From Methylomonas paludis (GTDB lineage Bacteria; Pseudomonadota; Gammaproteobacteria; Methylococcales; Methylomonadaceae), in the NCBI RefSeq assembly GCF_018734325.1, contig NZ_CP073754.1:124001-188000 (forward strand): a stretch of 64,000 nucleotides of DNA. The letters are read 5' to 3'. Below, in pieces: positions 11,089-19,855 of this stretch. Positions within the stretch are counted from its first letter, which is position 1. Each line of letters starts with the position of its first letter. The position numbers and the translations under genes were made by a program. Under the pieces are notes generated by a model. The model ran no database searches. It had not been told where the DNA came from and was given only the letters and a program-made list of their open reading frames with translations.

Positions 11089-12020
11089 AGCCCTTACAAG
11101 TCAAACACCCGGATGCCTTTGGCAAAGTAGCCGTCTTAATGGGAGGCACAGCTGCAGAACGGGAAGTATCTCTACGTAGTGGTAACGCAGTTTTACAGGC
11201 CTTACAACAGCAAGGTATCGATGCCGTCGGTATTGATATTGTTGCCAGTCCAATAGCCGCTTTAGCCGCAGTCAAGATTGATAGAGTTTTTAACATCATT
11301 CATGGCCGGGGCGGTGAGGATGGCGTTTTACAGGCATTATTGGAAATTTTAAACCTGCCTTATACCGGGTCAGGCGTACTGGCGTCCGCATTGACTATGG
11401 ATAAACTGCGCACCAAACTGTGCTGGCAAGGTATGGGTCTCAAAACGCCGCCCTGGTATGTGCTGGAAACAGAACAAGATATCGATGCCTGTATTAACAA
11501 ATTAGGTTTTCCGGTAATCGTTAAACCGGCCCAGGAAGGTTCCAGCATAGGCATGAGCAAAGCGGAAAATCGTGCCGAACTATTGGCAGCCGTACGTTTG
11601 GCTCAGCAGTATGGTTGCGATGTCTATGCCGAACGTTGGATAACTGGTCAAGAATTTACTGTTGCAGTATTACAGGGTCAAGCATTACCGGTGATTAGGC
11701 TGGAAACACCCCATGCATTCTACGATTTTGATGCCAAATATCGGGCCAACACTACCCAATATCATTGTCCTTGCGGCTTAACGGCACAGCGTGAACACGC
11801 GTTACAGGCATTGGCCGTCACTGCCTGTCAGGGGCTTAAAGTCAGCGGCTGGGCCAGGGTTGATGTATTTATCGATGAAAATGATTGTTCGCAATTGATA
11901 GAGGTCAACACTGTGCCAGGCATGACCGATCATAGTCTGGTGCCGATGGCGGCAAAGGCAGCGGGTATCGACTTTGGCGAACTGGTTTGGCGCATATTGG
12001 AAACCAGTCTGGTAACTTGA
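11085..12020 (+). CDS. ddlB: D-alanine:D-alanine ligase B
   Basis: ATP-grasp ligase making the D-Ala-D-Ala dipeptide used by MurF. 311 residues. Early motif VLMGGTAAEREVSLRSG, HGRGGEDG near residue 70, PVIVKPAQEGSSIGMSK near 143 and the C-terminal ATP/metal motif LIEVNTVPGMTDHS near 270 are all intact. The YDFDAKY stretch near 217 holds the omega-loop tyrosine-type residues of a D-Ala-D-Ala enzyme, with no sign of D-Ala-D-Lac specificity. Overlaps murB by four bases; the ftsQ ATG follows its stop after one base. Confidence 0.96.
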   Translation: MKPLQVKHPDAFGKVAVLMGGTAAEREVSLRSGNAVLQALQQQGIDAVGIDIVASPIAALAAVKIDRVFNIIHGRGGEDGVLQALLEILNLPYTGSGVLASALTMDKLRTKLCWQGMGLKTPPWYVLETEQDIDACINKLGFPVIVKPAQEGSSIGMSKAENRAELLAAVRLAQQYGCDVYAERWITGQEFTVAVLQGQALPVIRLETPHAFYDFDAKYRANTTQYHCPCGLTAQREHALQALAVTACQGLKVSGWARVDVFIDENDCSQLIEVNTVPGMTDHSLVPMAAKAAGIDFGELVWRILETSLVT

Positions 12021-12021
12021 A

Positions 12022-12759
12022 ATGGCGAAGTTCAAATATTCAATACTGATCATCTGCATACTGGCTGAGTTCTGGTTAGGCTGGCGGCAAATCAGCGATC
12101 AGGGCGTTTATAACAAACCGATACGTTATGTCAAAGTTGAGGGCGCGTTCCAGTATATCAGCAAGGATAAGCTGCAACAGCTACTGACACCGCAAATGCA
12201 GCGCGGTTATTACCACGCCGATATGGATGAGATTCATCATGTACTGCAGACATTGCCCTTGGTGGATAAAGTTGATGTGAAACGAGTTTGGCCGGATGCG
12301 GTGTACATCAAAATCATAGAACGTAAGCCGGTAGTGCGTTGGGGCAGCAATGCTTTACTGACCAAACAAGGCGAAATTTTGTATCCGGATAATATCGAAA
12401 ACTTTAAAAATTTGCCGTTGATTACCGGGCCAGAAGGGCAGGAAGCCAAATTGCTGGAGATAATGAAAGGAGTTTATATCGCTTTAAAAGATAAATCTTT
12501 GCAATTAGCCGAGTTTCACGTGAATGAACGCAGAGCATGGCGCATTAAACTGGCAACTGGCTTGGAAATGCAGTTGGGCCGTAAGTCTCCGTTGGAGAAT
12601 ATGCAACGCTTTTTAAAGACTATGGATTTATTAGGAGAGGAACAACTAGCCATGATGGCAAGTGTTGATACTCGTTATCCAAACGGTTACGCCGTCACCT
12701 GGAAACCAGGAACGCCGGAAATAGATTGGAAAGCAATTATTGAAAAAACAAAAACCTGA
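12022..12759 (+). CDS. ftsQ: Cell division protein FtsQ
   Basis: Bitopic divisome protein linking early cytoplasmic and late periplasmic division proteins. 245 residues: a short cytoplasmic N-terminus, one membrane span near residues 6-24, a periplasmic POTRA-like region beginning IRYVKVEGAF near residue 31 and the beta domain with KRVWPDAVYIKIIERKPVVRW near 88. Low sequence conservation is normal for FtsQ. Identification rests on these segments plus the ddl-ftsQ-ftsA order. Confidence 0.93.
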   Translation: MAKFKYSILIICILAEFWLGWRQISDQGVYNKPIRYVKVEGAFQYISKDKLQQLLTPQMQRGYYHADMDEIHHVLQTLPLVDKVDVKRVWPDAVYIKIIERKPVVRWGSNALLTKQGEILYPDNIENFKNLPLITGPEGQEAKLLEIMKGVYIALKDKSLQLAEFHVNERRAWRIKLATGLEMQLGRKSPLENMQRFLKTMDLLGEEQLAMMASVDTRYPNGYAVTWKPGTPEIDWKAIIEKTKT

Positions 12760-12783
12760 TTTAAATGATTATCGAGCATAACA

Positions 12784-14010
12784 ATGGCCAAAAAAACAGA
12801 CAGAAATTTATTAGTGGGACTGGATATCGGAACCAGCAAAGTTGCTGCCATTGTCGGTGAGTACCGGGGTGGCGATGAAATTGAAGTAATCGGCATCGGT
12901 ACGGCACCGTCTAAAGGCTTGAAAAAAGGCATTGTCGTTAACCTGGAATCAACCGTCCACTCCATTCAGCGAGCTATCGAAGAAGCAGAGCTAATGGCAG
13001 GTTGCCAAATTAAATCGGTATTTGCCGGTATTGCCGGCAGCCACATTAAAAGCCTTAATTCTCACGGCATAGTGGCAATTAAGGAAAAAGAAGTTACTCA
13101 GCACGATATCGACAGAGTTATCGATTCGGCCAGAGCCGTGGCAATACCTGCGGATCAGAAAATTTTGCATATCCTGCCTCAAGAATTTGTCATCGATCAG
13201 CAGGAAGGCATCAAAGAACCGATAGGCATGTCCGGTATTCGACTGGAAGCTAAAGTGCATATGGTCACCAGCAGCGTCAGTGCCGAACAGAACATCGTTA
13301 AATGTATTCGAAAGTGCAATCTCGATGTCGATGACATTGTGCTGGAGCAATTGGCATCGTGTTCCGCGGTACTCACCGATGATGAGAAGGACCTTGGCGT
13401 ATGTTTGATCGATATTGGCGGTGGCACCACCGATCTGGCAATTTTTTCCGAAGGTGCAATCAAGCACACAGCGGTAATACCGATAGCCGGTGATCAGGTA
13501 ACCAACGACATAGCAGTAGCCTTGCGGACACCGACTAAAAATGCCGAAGACATCAAGCGTAAATACGCCTGTGCGCTCACCCAATTGGCCGATACCCAGC
13601 TAATGATCAATGTACCTAGTATTGGCGATCGGGAGCCGCGCAAAATTTCGGCACAAAATCTGGCGGAAATTGTCGAGCCGCGTTACGAAGAATTAATGCT
13701 GTTGGTACAGGCAGAACTGCGGCGCAGCGGCTACGAAGATTTAATCGCCGCCGGTATGGTCATCACTGGCGGTAGTTCTCAGGTAAAAGGATTGATAGAG
13801 CTGGCAGAAGAAATTTTCCATATGCCGGTACGGGTCGGGGTGCCGCAATATGTGTCAGGCTTGACGGATGTTGCACAGAACCCGATATATTCGACTGCGG
13901 TCGGGTTGTTGCTGTATGGCAAGGATCATCATGGTCGGTCTTTAGGGGGGGGTGATAATGGTGCAGGATTGTTTTCGAAAATCAAAAACTGGTTTCAGGG
14001 TAACTTTTAA
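12784..14010 (+). CDS. ftsA: Cell division protein FtsA
   Basis: Actin-like ATPase that tethers FtsZ filaments to the membrane. 408 residues. Actin-fold motifs are LVGLDIGTSKVAAIVGE near residue 10, LIDIGGGTTDLAIF near 210 and VITGGSSQVKG near 324. The C-terminal end, with FSKIKNWFQGNF, looks like the membrane-targeting amphipathic helix. Usual spacing before ftsZ. Confidence 0.97.
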   Translation: MAKKTDRNLLVGLDIGTSKVAAIVGEYRGGDEIEVIGIGTAPSKGLKKGIVVNLESTVHSIQRAIEEAELMAGCQIKSVFAGIAGSHIKSLNSHGIVAIKEKEVTQHDIDRVIDSARAVAIPADQKILHILPQEFVIDQQEGIKEPIGMSGIRLEAKVHMVTSSVSAEQNIVKCIRKCNLDVDDIVLEQLASCSAVLTDDEKDLGVCLIDIGGGTTDLAIFSEGAIKHTAVIPIAGDQVTNDIAVALRTPTKNAEDIKRKYACALTQLADTQLMINVPSIGDREPRKISAQNLAEIVEPRYEELMLLVQAELRRSGYEDLIAAGMVITGGSSQVKGLIELAEEIFHMPVRVGVPQYVSGLTDVAQNPIYSTAVGLLLYGKDHHGRSLGGGDNGAGLFSKIKNWFQGNF

Positions 14011-14034
14011 TTTGCGGACAGCGAGGGTGTGAAA

Positions 14035-15201
14035 ATGAAATACCAATTAATGGATAACAGTGGTAATGCAGTAATTAAGGTTATTGGCGTTGGCGGCGGC
14101 GGCGGTAATGCCGTCAATCACATGGTCAATATCGGTATTGATGGCGTACAGTTTATTAGTGCGAATACTGACGCGCAAGCATTAAAGCAAATGAATGTAG
14201 AGACTGTCGTGCAGTTGGGTGTTGACTTAACTAAAGGACTGGGAGCAGGTACCCGTCCGGATGTAGGCCGAGCGGCAGCAGAAGAAACCCGTGAACGCAT
14301 CCGAGAAGTATTGGATGGTGCGGATATGGTGTTTTTAACGGCAGGCATGGGCGGCGGTACCGGTACCGGCGCAATTACCGTTTTTGCCGAAATAGCTAAA
14401 GAATTGGGTGTATTAACCGTAGCAGTTGTGTCGAAACCTTTCGATTTTGAAGGCAGCAAGAAAAAAGCCGTTGCCGAAAATGGCTTGCGGGAATTGGAAA
14501 AACTGGTTGATTCCTTAATCATTATTCCCAACCAGAAATTATTGCCCACTTTAGGCAATAATCGCTCTTTAGTTGAATCTTTCCGGGTAGCCAATGATGT
14601 ATTATTGGATGCAGTGCAAGGTATCACCGAGCTGATTACCCATCCGGGCCTGATGAACGTGGATTTTGCCGATGTCAAAACCGTTATGTCCAATATGGGT
14701 AGCGCAATTATGGGTTCCGGAATTGCAAGTGGTGAAAATCGCGCCCGTCTGGCTGCCGAAAAAGCCATTGCCTGTCCCTTACTGGAAGATATCAATTTGC
14801 AAGGTGCGCGCGGCATTCTGGTTAATGTCACCTCAAATGGTGATCTGGGCCTGAATGAATTTGAAGAAATCGGCAGCATCATGCACGATTTCGCCTCCGA
14901 AGATGCCGACATCAAAATCGGTATGGCGGTCAATCCTAGCATGGGTAACGAAATTAAAGTGACAGTAGTCGCAACTGGCATGGGTGAAAAAATCAAAGCT
15001 AACGCGCCCATTAAATTGGTGCAAAAAGTAGCGGCCGGCGAAGTCAATTATGATCAACTGGAAAAACCCACCGTCATTCGTCAACAAAGACAGGAAGGTG
15101 GTAGAGAAACCCGGGAAACCCGGTTTGGCGCCCAGCCTAGAAATGATATGGATTTGGAATACTTGGATGTTCCGGCTTTTTTGAGACGACAAGCCGATTA
15201 A
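14035..15201 (+). CDS. ftsZ: Cell division GTPase FtsZ
   Basis: Tubulin-like GTPase forming the Z ring. About 388 residues. The tubulin signature GGGTGTGA lies near residue 105, with GVGGGGGNAVNHM near the start. The C-terminal linker ends in a conserved peptide (YLDVPAFLRRQAD) of the kind that binds FtsA and ZipA. I prefer ATG 14035 over the in-frame GTG 14029. The Shine-Dalgarno GAGGG at 14023-14027 is seven bases from the ATG but only one base from the GTG. Confidence 0.98.
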   Translation: MKYQLMDNSGNAVIKVIGVGGGGGNAVNHMVNIGIDGVQFISANTDAQALKQMNVETVVQLGVDLTKGLGAGTRPDVGRAAAEETRERIREVLDGADMVFLTAGMGGGTGTGAITVFAEIAKELGVLTVAVVSKPFDFEGSKKKAVAENGLRELEKLVDSLIIIPNQKLLPTLGNNRSLVESFRVANDVLLDAVQGITELITHPGLMNVDFADVKTVMSNMGSAIMGSGIASGENRARLAAEKAIACPLLEDINLQGARGILVNVTSNGDLGLNEFEEIGSIMHDFASEDADIKIGMAVNPSMGNEIKVTVVATGMGEKIKANAPIKLVQKVAAGEVNYDQLEKPTVIRQQRQEGGRETRETRFGAQPRNDMDLEYLDVPAFLRRQAD

Positions 15202-15289
15202 GGATACTCATACAAGCAGGGGAAGAGCTATTGCATAAACTGTGGTAGACTCACCCCCTTGCTTGCTTTTCCTATCAAGTCTATATTCC

Positions 15290-16216
15290 ATGATTAAACA
15301 GCGTACATTAAAAAACAGCATACGCGCCACAGGCGTTGGATTACATACAGGCGACAAGGTTTACTTGACCCTGCACCCTTCTGAACCCAATACCGGTATT
15401 CGGTTTCGGCGTGTTGACCTGGACGTACCAGTGATGATAGCAGCCCGTCCGGAAAATGTTGGAGAAACCAAACTCTCTACCACCTTAGTCCGTGATGGAG
15501 TCAAAGTCTCTACCGTTGAGCATTTATTGTCTGCCTTGGCTGGTTTGGGTATAGATAATGCTATTGTCGATGTCAGTGCCGCCGAAGTGCCTATCATGGA
15601 TGGCAGTGCCGGTCCTTTTGTGTTTTTATTGCAATCGGCAGGTGTGGTGGAACAGGATGAGCCCAAACAGTACATCCGCATCAAACGTGCTATCAGAGTT
15701 GAAGACGGTGACAAATGGGCCGCATTTGAACCATTTGATGGTTTTAAAGTGAGTTTTACCATTGATTTCGAACACCCGGCTTTTTCTGAGCATCTCAAAA
15801 CAGCCGTGATGGATTTTTCCTCAACCACTTTTGTTAAAGAAGTGAGTCGGGCTCGCACCTTTGGCTTTATGAAAGATATCGAATTCCTGCGGGAAAACAA
15901 TCTGGCATTGGGCGGTAGCCTGGATAACGCCATCGTTGTTGATGAAGACAAAGTATTGAATGAAGACGGCTTGCGCTATGCAGACGAATTCGTCAAACAT
16001 AAAATTCTGGATGCAATAGGTGATTTATATCTATTAGGTTATAGCCTGATCGGCGAATATCAAGGCTTCAAATCCGGCCATGCCCTTAATAATAAATTGT
16101 TATTGACCTTGTTAAACGACAAGGATGCCTGGGAAATGGTTTCGTTTGAAGAAGCCGACCAAGCCCCGATCTCCTTTATGCGCTCGGCACAAACCCCCAT
16201 CCCTGCCGCCAAATAA
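15290..16216 (+). CDS. lpxC: UDP-3-O-acyl-N-acetylglucosamine deacetylase
   Basis: Zinc amidase catalysing the committed step of lipid A synthesis, which confirms a Gram-negative outer membrane. The ATG at 15290 gives 308 residues, matching the family. The frame continues to 15242 without a good start. Metal and catalytic positions are visible as [10 protein letters not shown] near residue 74, GHALNNKLL near 262 and [14 protein letters not shown] near 236. Adjacent to ftsZ as in many gammaproteobacteria. Confidence 0.97.
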   Translation: MIKQRTLKNSIRATGVGLHTGDKVYLTLHPSEPNTGIRFRRVDLDVPVMIAARPENVGETKLSTTLVRDGVKVSTVEHLLSALAGLGIDNAIVDVSAAEVPIMDGSAGPFVFLLQSAGVVEQDEPKQYIRIKRAIRVEDGDKWAAFEPFDGFKVSFTIDFEHPAFSEHLKTAVMDFSSTTFVKEVSRARTFGFMKDIEFLRENNLALGGSLDNAIVVDEDKVLNEDGLRYADEFVKHKILDAIGDLYLLGYSLIGEYQGFKSGHALNNKLLLTLLNDKDAWEMVSFEEADQAPISFMRSAQTPIPAAK

Positions 16217-16245
16217 TAGCCCTCTGCGCAAAAAACCGATAAATA

Positions 16246-16269
16246 AGCCTGCTCCCAATTGAGCAGGCT
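16246..16269. terminator. Bidirectional hairpin between lpxC and dciA
   Basis: Perfect 9-bp inverted repeat AGCCTGCTC / GAGCAGGCT with a 6-base loop, in the 55-bp space between two convergent genes. On the plus strand it is followed by GTTT. On the minus strand it is followed by TTATTTATCGG and then a T run, so it may serve both genes. Confidence 0.7.
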
Positions 16270-16271
16270 GT

Positions 16272-16736
16272 TTAGCGTCGGGTTTTTAGGCGCTTTTCCA
16301 AAGTATCGGCCAGTCGCGACATCGCTTGCCCCAACTCATCGGGTTCGGTTTGATTCTGTAAATGCTGGTGCAACATGGCAATATTAGCCGCAGAGGGCAA
16401 ACTGGTCTGCTGAGTTCTGGGCTGTCCGGCAATGGGGGGAATAATCCTCACTTGCAGGCTGGTGATGTTTTGCTGTGCAGCTCCAATCATTTTGTTTAGA
16501 ATAGCCTCATTAAAAAAACGGATTTGCGCAGCCCAGCAAGCCGCTTCGGTATAAATCAACAGGCGTTGGCCTGAATGGACGCAATGTTGAACATGCTTGG
16601 CAAGTTCGTCCGGCAATACCTCTTTCACTGCTGAAACCAGCTGTTTTTGGATTTTGATGGTTTCCTGAGTTACCAGTAATGGCCTTATCTCAAAGTCCAG
16701 GATTGATTTGAAGACGTATTTTTTAAAGTTACCCAT
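16272..16736 (-). CDS. dciA: DUF721 protein, DciA-type replicative helicase loader
   Basis: 154-residue protein with a DUF721 N-terminal domain. It has the pattern VSAVKEVLPDELAKHVQHC, then LLIYTEAACWAAQIRFF and the ITSLQVRIIP strand near residue 90. DUF721 proteins (DciA) load DnaB helicase in bacteria lacking DnaC or DnaI. Convergent placement against lpxC is also seen in Pseudomonas, which supports the assignment. The C-terminal tail beyond residue 100 is glutamine-rich and probably disordered. The start lies only 36 bp from hoxF, so the two divergent promoters must be compact or lie inside the coding regions. Confidence 0.8.
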   Translation of the reverse strand: MGNFKKYVFKSILDFEIRPLLVTQETIKIQKQLVSAVKEVLPDELAKHVQHCVHSGQRLLIYTEAACWAAQIRFFNEAILNKMIGAAQQNITSLQVRIIPPIAGQPRTQQTSLPSAANIAMLHQHLQNQTEPDELGQAMSRLADTLEKRLKTRR

Positions 16737-16772
16737 GTAATCCCGCAGCCATTAATATTCGGTGGTGAAACC

Positions 16773-18551
16773 ATGAAAGAATTTATTCAGGCAATTATTG
16801 CAGAGTCTGGGGGGCAAGCCGAAAGGCTGCTGGACATGCTCAGAGTCATACAGAATCGTTACCGGTTCATTCCGGCTGCAGCCATAGATCAACTGGCGGA
16901 CACTTTAAATGTTTCCAGAAGCCAAATCATCGCCGTAGTGGAATTCTACAGTTTTTTTCATTTAAACGCACAAGGCCGCTACGATATCTTGTTCAGCGAT
17001 TCCATCACGGATCGTATGTTGGGTAAAACAGAGTTACTCGAATATTTGGCTAACTTATTACATGTTAAAGTTGGTGAAGTTCGCGCAGACGGTCTGGTCA
17101 GCCTAAATAACACCTCCTGCACCGGTCTCTGTGATCAAGGGCCCGCCGCGCTTATCAATGGTTTAGCGGTATCTGCACTCGACTGCGCCAAACTCACCGA
17201 AATTGCCGGCTTGATAGAGCAGCAAATACCCCTGTCAGAATGGCCTGAGTCATTGTTTGCCGTCGCTGATAATATTCGTAAACCCGGATTGTTGCTGCAA
17301 ACACCCATTACAAACGGAGCGGCACTCCAAGCTGCTTTTGCCAGAGGCTTGCCGACAACCTTGACCGAACTGGAACGGTCCGGCTTGCGTGGACGGGGTG
17401 GGGCTGGCTTTAAAACCGCATTGAAATGGCGTTTGTGTGCTGAAGCAGACAGCGATCAGCATTTTGTGGTGTGTAATGCCGACGAAGGTGAGCCAGGAAC
17501 GTTCAAGGACAGAGTCTTGCTCAATAGCCAGGCCCATCAGGTTTTTGAAGGGATGACGCTTTGTGCGGCCATCATTGGTGCCAAACAAGGGTTTTTGTAT
17601 TTGCGTGGCGAATACCAGTTTCTGTATGACAAATTGCAGCAGGTTTTGCAACAGCGCCGTCAGCAAGGCTTACTGGGCGATAATATCCTCAACCAGCATT
17701 TTGATTTTGACATTCAAATTCGATTAGGCGCCGGCGCCTATATATGTGGAGAAGAATCCGCCCTGATCGAATCTCTGGAAGGTAAGCCCGGCATACCGCG
17801 TAACCGGCCACCGTATCCAGTCATTCAAGGCTATTTAGGTAAACCAACAGTAGTGAATAATGTCGAAACCTTTCTGGCGGCAGCTGCAATTGCCGTGCAC
17901 GGTGCCGACTGGTTTACGGCAGCCGGCACCGAAAAATCGGCAGGCAGCAAGATATTAAGCATCAGTGGGGATTGCGGTTTACCCGGCATTTATGAATATC
18001 CGTTTGGCAGCACCATCCGGGAAATACTGGCAGACTGCCAGGCCCAAGATGTCCTTGGCGTGCAGGTGGGAGGGCCTTCCGGTGTATTTATCTCTGATCA
18101 GGAGCTGGATAGAAAACTGGCTTTCGAAGATTTGGCCAGCGGCGGCTCATTCATGATCTTTAACCAAAGTCGCAATATTTTTGCAATCGTCCAGAATTTC
18201 AGTCATTTCTTTGCCCATGAAAGCTGCGGATTCTGCACACCCTGCCGGGTAGGCACTGCATTGTTAAAACAGCAGTTTGACAAAATAGTCAACGGTTATG
18301 GTTCTGCCGGCGATGTCGCCGAATTAGAGGCCTTATGCCGCTTAGTAAAAAACTATAGCCATTGCGGACTTGGTCAAACTGCAGCCAACCCAATAATCAG
18401 CACTCTGGAGCGCTATCCTGAACTGTATCAGGCCCAATTAAAAAATATTAGTTATGAGCCGGGGTTTGATCTGGATGCTGCTTTGGCCGTTGCCCGGCGC
18501 ATGGCGCACCGCGATGATCCGGCAGCGCATCTGTTGCAAGTGGAGGAATGA
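16773..18551 (+). CDS. hoxF: NAD-reducing hydrogenase diaphorase subunit HoxF
   Basis: 592-residue fusion of a NuoE-like domain (about 1-165) and a NuoF-like domain (about 170-590), the diaphorase large subunit that exchanges electrons with NAD(H). The NuoE part holds [2Fe-2S] cysteines in NNTSCTGLCDQGPA. The NuoF part has the glycine-rich RGRGGAGFKTALKW loop for NADH, CNADEGEPGTFKDR for FMN, and the [4Fe-4S] set ESCGFCTPCRVG plus HCGLGQ near the C-terminus. First gene of hoxFUYHW. No hoxE precedes it, so the set resembles the Ralstonia soluble hydrogenase more than the cyanobacterial HoxEFUYH. Confidence 0.95.
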   Translation: MKEFIQAIIAESGGQAERLLDMLRVIQNRYRFIPAAAIDQLADTLNVSRSQIIAVVEFYSFFHLNAQGRYDILFSDSITDRMLGKTELLEYLANLLHVKVGEVRADGLVSLNNTSCTGLCDQGPAALINGLAVSALDCAKLTEIAGLIEQQIPLSEWPESLFAVADNIRKPGLLLQTPITNGAALQAAFARGLPTTLTELERSGLRGRGGAGFKTALKWRLCAEADSDQHFVVCNADEGEPGTFKDRVLLNSQAHQVFEGMTLCAAIIGAKQGFLYLRGEYQFLYDKLQQVLQQRRQQGLLGDNILNQHFDFDIQIRLGAGAYICGEESALIESLEGKPGIPRNRPPYPVIQGYLGKPTVVNNVETFLAAAAIAVHGADWFTAAGTEKSAGSKILSISGDCGLPGIYEYPFGSTIREILADCQAQDVLGVQVGGPSGVFISDQELDRKLAFEDLASGGSFMIFNQSRNIFAIVQNFSHFFAHESCGFCTPCRVGTALLKQQFDKIVNGYGSAGDVAELEALCRLVKNYSHCGLGQTAANPIISTLERYPELYQAQLKNISYEPGFDLDAALAVARRMAHRDDPAAHLLQVEE

Positions 18552-18552
18552 G

Positions 18553-19269
18553 ATGAGTCAAACCATCAACATTGACGGTCGGAATATACCGTTTCAACCC
18601 GGCCAAACCATAATGGAAGCAGCCTCTGCCGCCGGTGTTTACATTCCACATCTATGTCATAAGTCAGGATATAGTCCGCATGGCAGTTGCAAGCTGTGTA
18701 CGGTACAGGTTAATGGTCGTAATTGCTCGGCCTGCACTTTTCCGGCGCAGGAGGGGCAAACCGTCATCAACAACAGTCAGGAATTAAGCAATGACCGGCG
18801 CAGCATCACCCAAATGCTGTTTGTGGAAGGTAATCATTTTTGCCCGTCCTGTGAAAAGACCGGTAATTGTCAACTACAAGCCGTGGCCTATTTCTTAAAA
18901 ATGCAGGACGATCATTTCCCGCTGTTTTATCCACAGCGTCAGGTTGATGCTTCGCATGAACAAATATTGATCGATCATAACCGCTGTATTTTTTGCACCT
19001 TGTGTGTGCGAGCCAGTCAGGAAACTGATGGAAAAAACGTATTTAGTATCAGTGGCCGCGGCTTACAAAAGCACCTGATCATCAACTCGGTCAGCGGCTT
19101 ATTAAAAGACAGCGATATAGAGCTTAACGATGCCGCCGTGCATGTCTGCCCTACCGGCGCCATTCTGGTTAAACATACCGCCTATCAACTGCCTATTGGT
19201 CAACGCCAGTATGATCAGCAACCCATTAATGAAATAGCATTGCAGCAGGAGCGGGAACATGGCGGCTAA
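18553..19269 (+). CDS. hoxU: NAD-reducing hydrogenase diaphorase subunit HoxU
   Basis: Electron-transfer subunit related to the N-terminal part of NuoG, 238 residues from the ATG at 18553. That ATG sits one base after the hoxF stop behind GGAGG at 18542-18546. Cofactor motifs in order: [2Fe-2S] cysteines in CHKSGYSPHGSCKLC with a fourth at CSACTF, the His-Cys3 cluster in HFCPSCEKTGNC, then CIFCTLCVRASQ and HVCPTGAI for a [4Fe-4S] cluster. The frame is open upstream to 18454, but that part overlaps hoxF. Ends 11 bases inside hoxY. Confidence 0.95.
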   Translation: MSQTINIDGRNIPFQPGQTIMEAASAAGVYIPHLCHKSGYSPHGSCKLCTVQVNGRNCSACTFPAQEGQTVINNSQELSNDRRSITQMLFVEGNHFCPSCEKTGNCQLQAVAYFLKMQDDHFPLFYPQRQVDASHEQILIDHNRCIFCTLCVRASQETDGKNVFSISGRGLQKHLIINSVSGLLKDSDIELNDAAVHVCPTGAILVKHTAYQLPIGQRQYDQQPINEIALQQEREHGG

Positions 19270-19798
19270 AGTCAGAATTGCCACCACATCCTTGGCGGGT
19301 TGTTTTGGTTGCCACATGTCGTTTTTAGATCTGGATGAACGCTTGTTAGCCTTGGTCAATTCGGTGGAATTTGACCGATCGCCCTTAACTGATATAGAGC
19401 ATTGCGGATCGTGTGATATTGGTTTGATTGAAGGCGGCGTGTGCAATTCCGAGAATGTGCATGTATTAAGGGAATTTCGTAAAAACTGTAAAATTTTGGT
19501 GGCTGTCGGTGCTTGTGCTATCAACGGTGGACTACCGGCCATGCGTAACCATATCAATCTGGAAGATTGCTTACTGGAAGCCTATCAGAATGGTATCGGT
19601 GTTGAAAATCCACAAATTCCCAGCGATCCGGAATTGCCCTTATTGCTTGATAAAGTCTATCCACTCCACGAAATTGTCAAAATCGATTATTTTTTGCCAG
19701 GCTGCCCACCTTCAGCTGATGTATTCTGGGAGTTTTTAACCGCCCTGCTGGATGGTCGTCAACCCAGCCTGACTTATCAACAGCTACATTACGACTAA
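19259..19798 (+). CDS. hoxY: NAD-reducing hydrogenase small subunit HoxY
   Basis: 179-residue small subunit that carries the proximal [4Fe-4S] cluster next to the NiFe site. The cluster cysteines are in AGCFGCHMSFLD near residue 15, VGACAING near 84 and PGCPPSADVFWE near 147. Its short length, with no extra cluster domains and no twin-arginine leader, fits a soluble cytoplasmic bidirectional enzyme. Translationally coupled to hoxU. Confidence 0.95.
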   Translation: MAAKVRIATTSLAGCFGCHMSFLDLDERLLALVNSVEFDRSPLTDIEHCGSCDIGLIEGGVCNSENVHVLREFRKNCKILVAVGACAINGGLPAMRNHINLEDCLLEAYQNGIGVENPQIPSDPELPLLLDKVYPLHEIVKIDYFLPGCPPSADVFWEFLTALLDGRQPSLTYQQLHYD

Positions 19799-19855
19799 TA
19801 CCCGCAGTAGCGTTTTTGCGGCTACCCCACTTAATAAGACTTGCAGAGACAGCTT

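Noticed and set aside
14118-15047. 309-codon frame antisense to ftsZ
   Set aside because: A shadow of the strongly conserved ftsZ frame, with low-complexity composition and no start signals.
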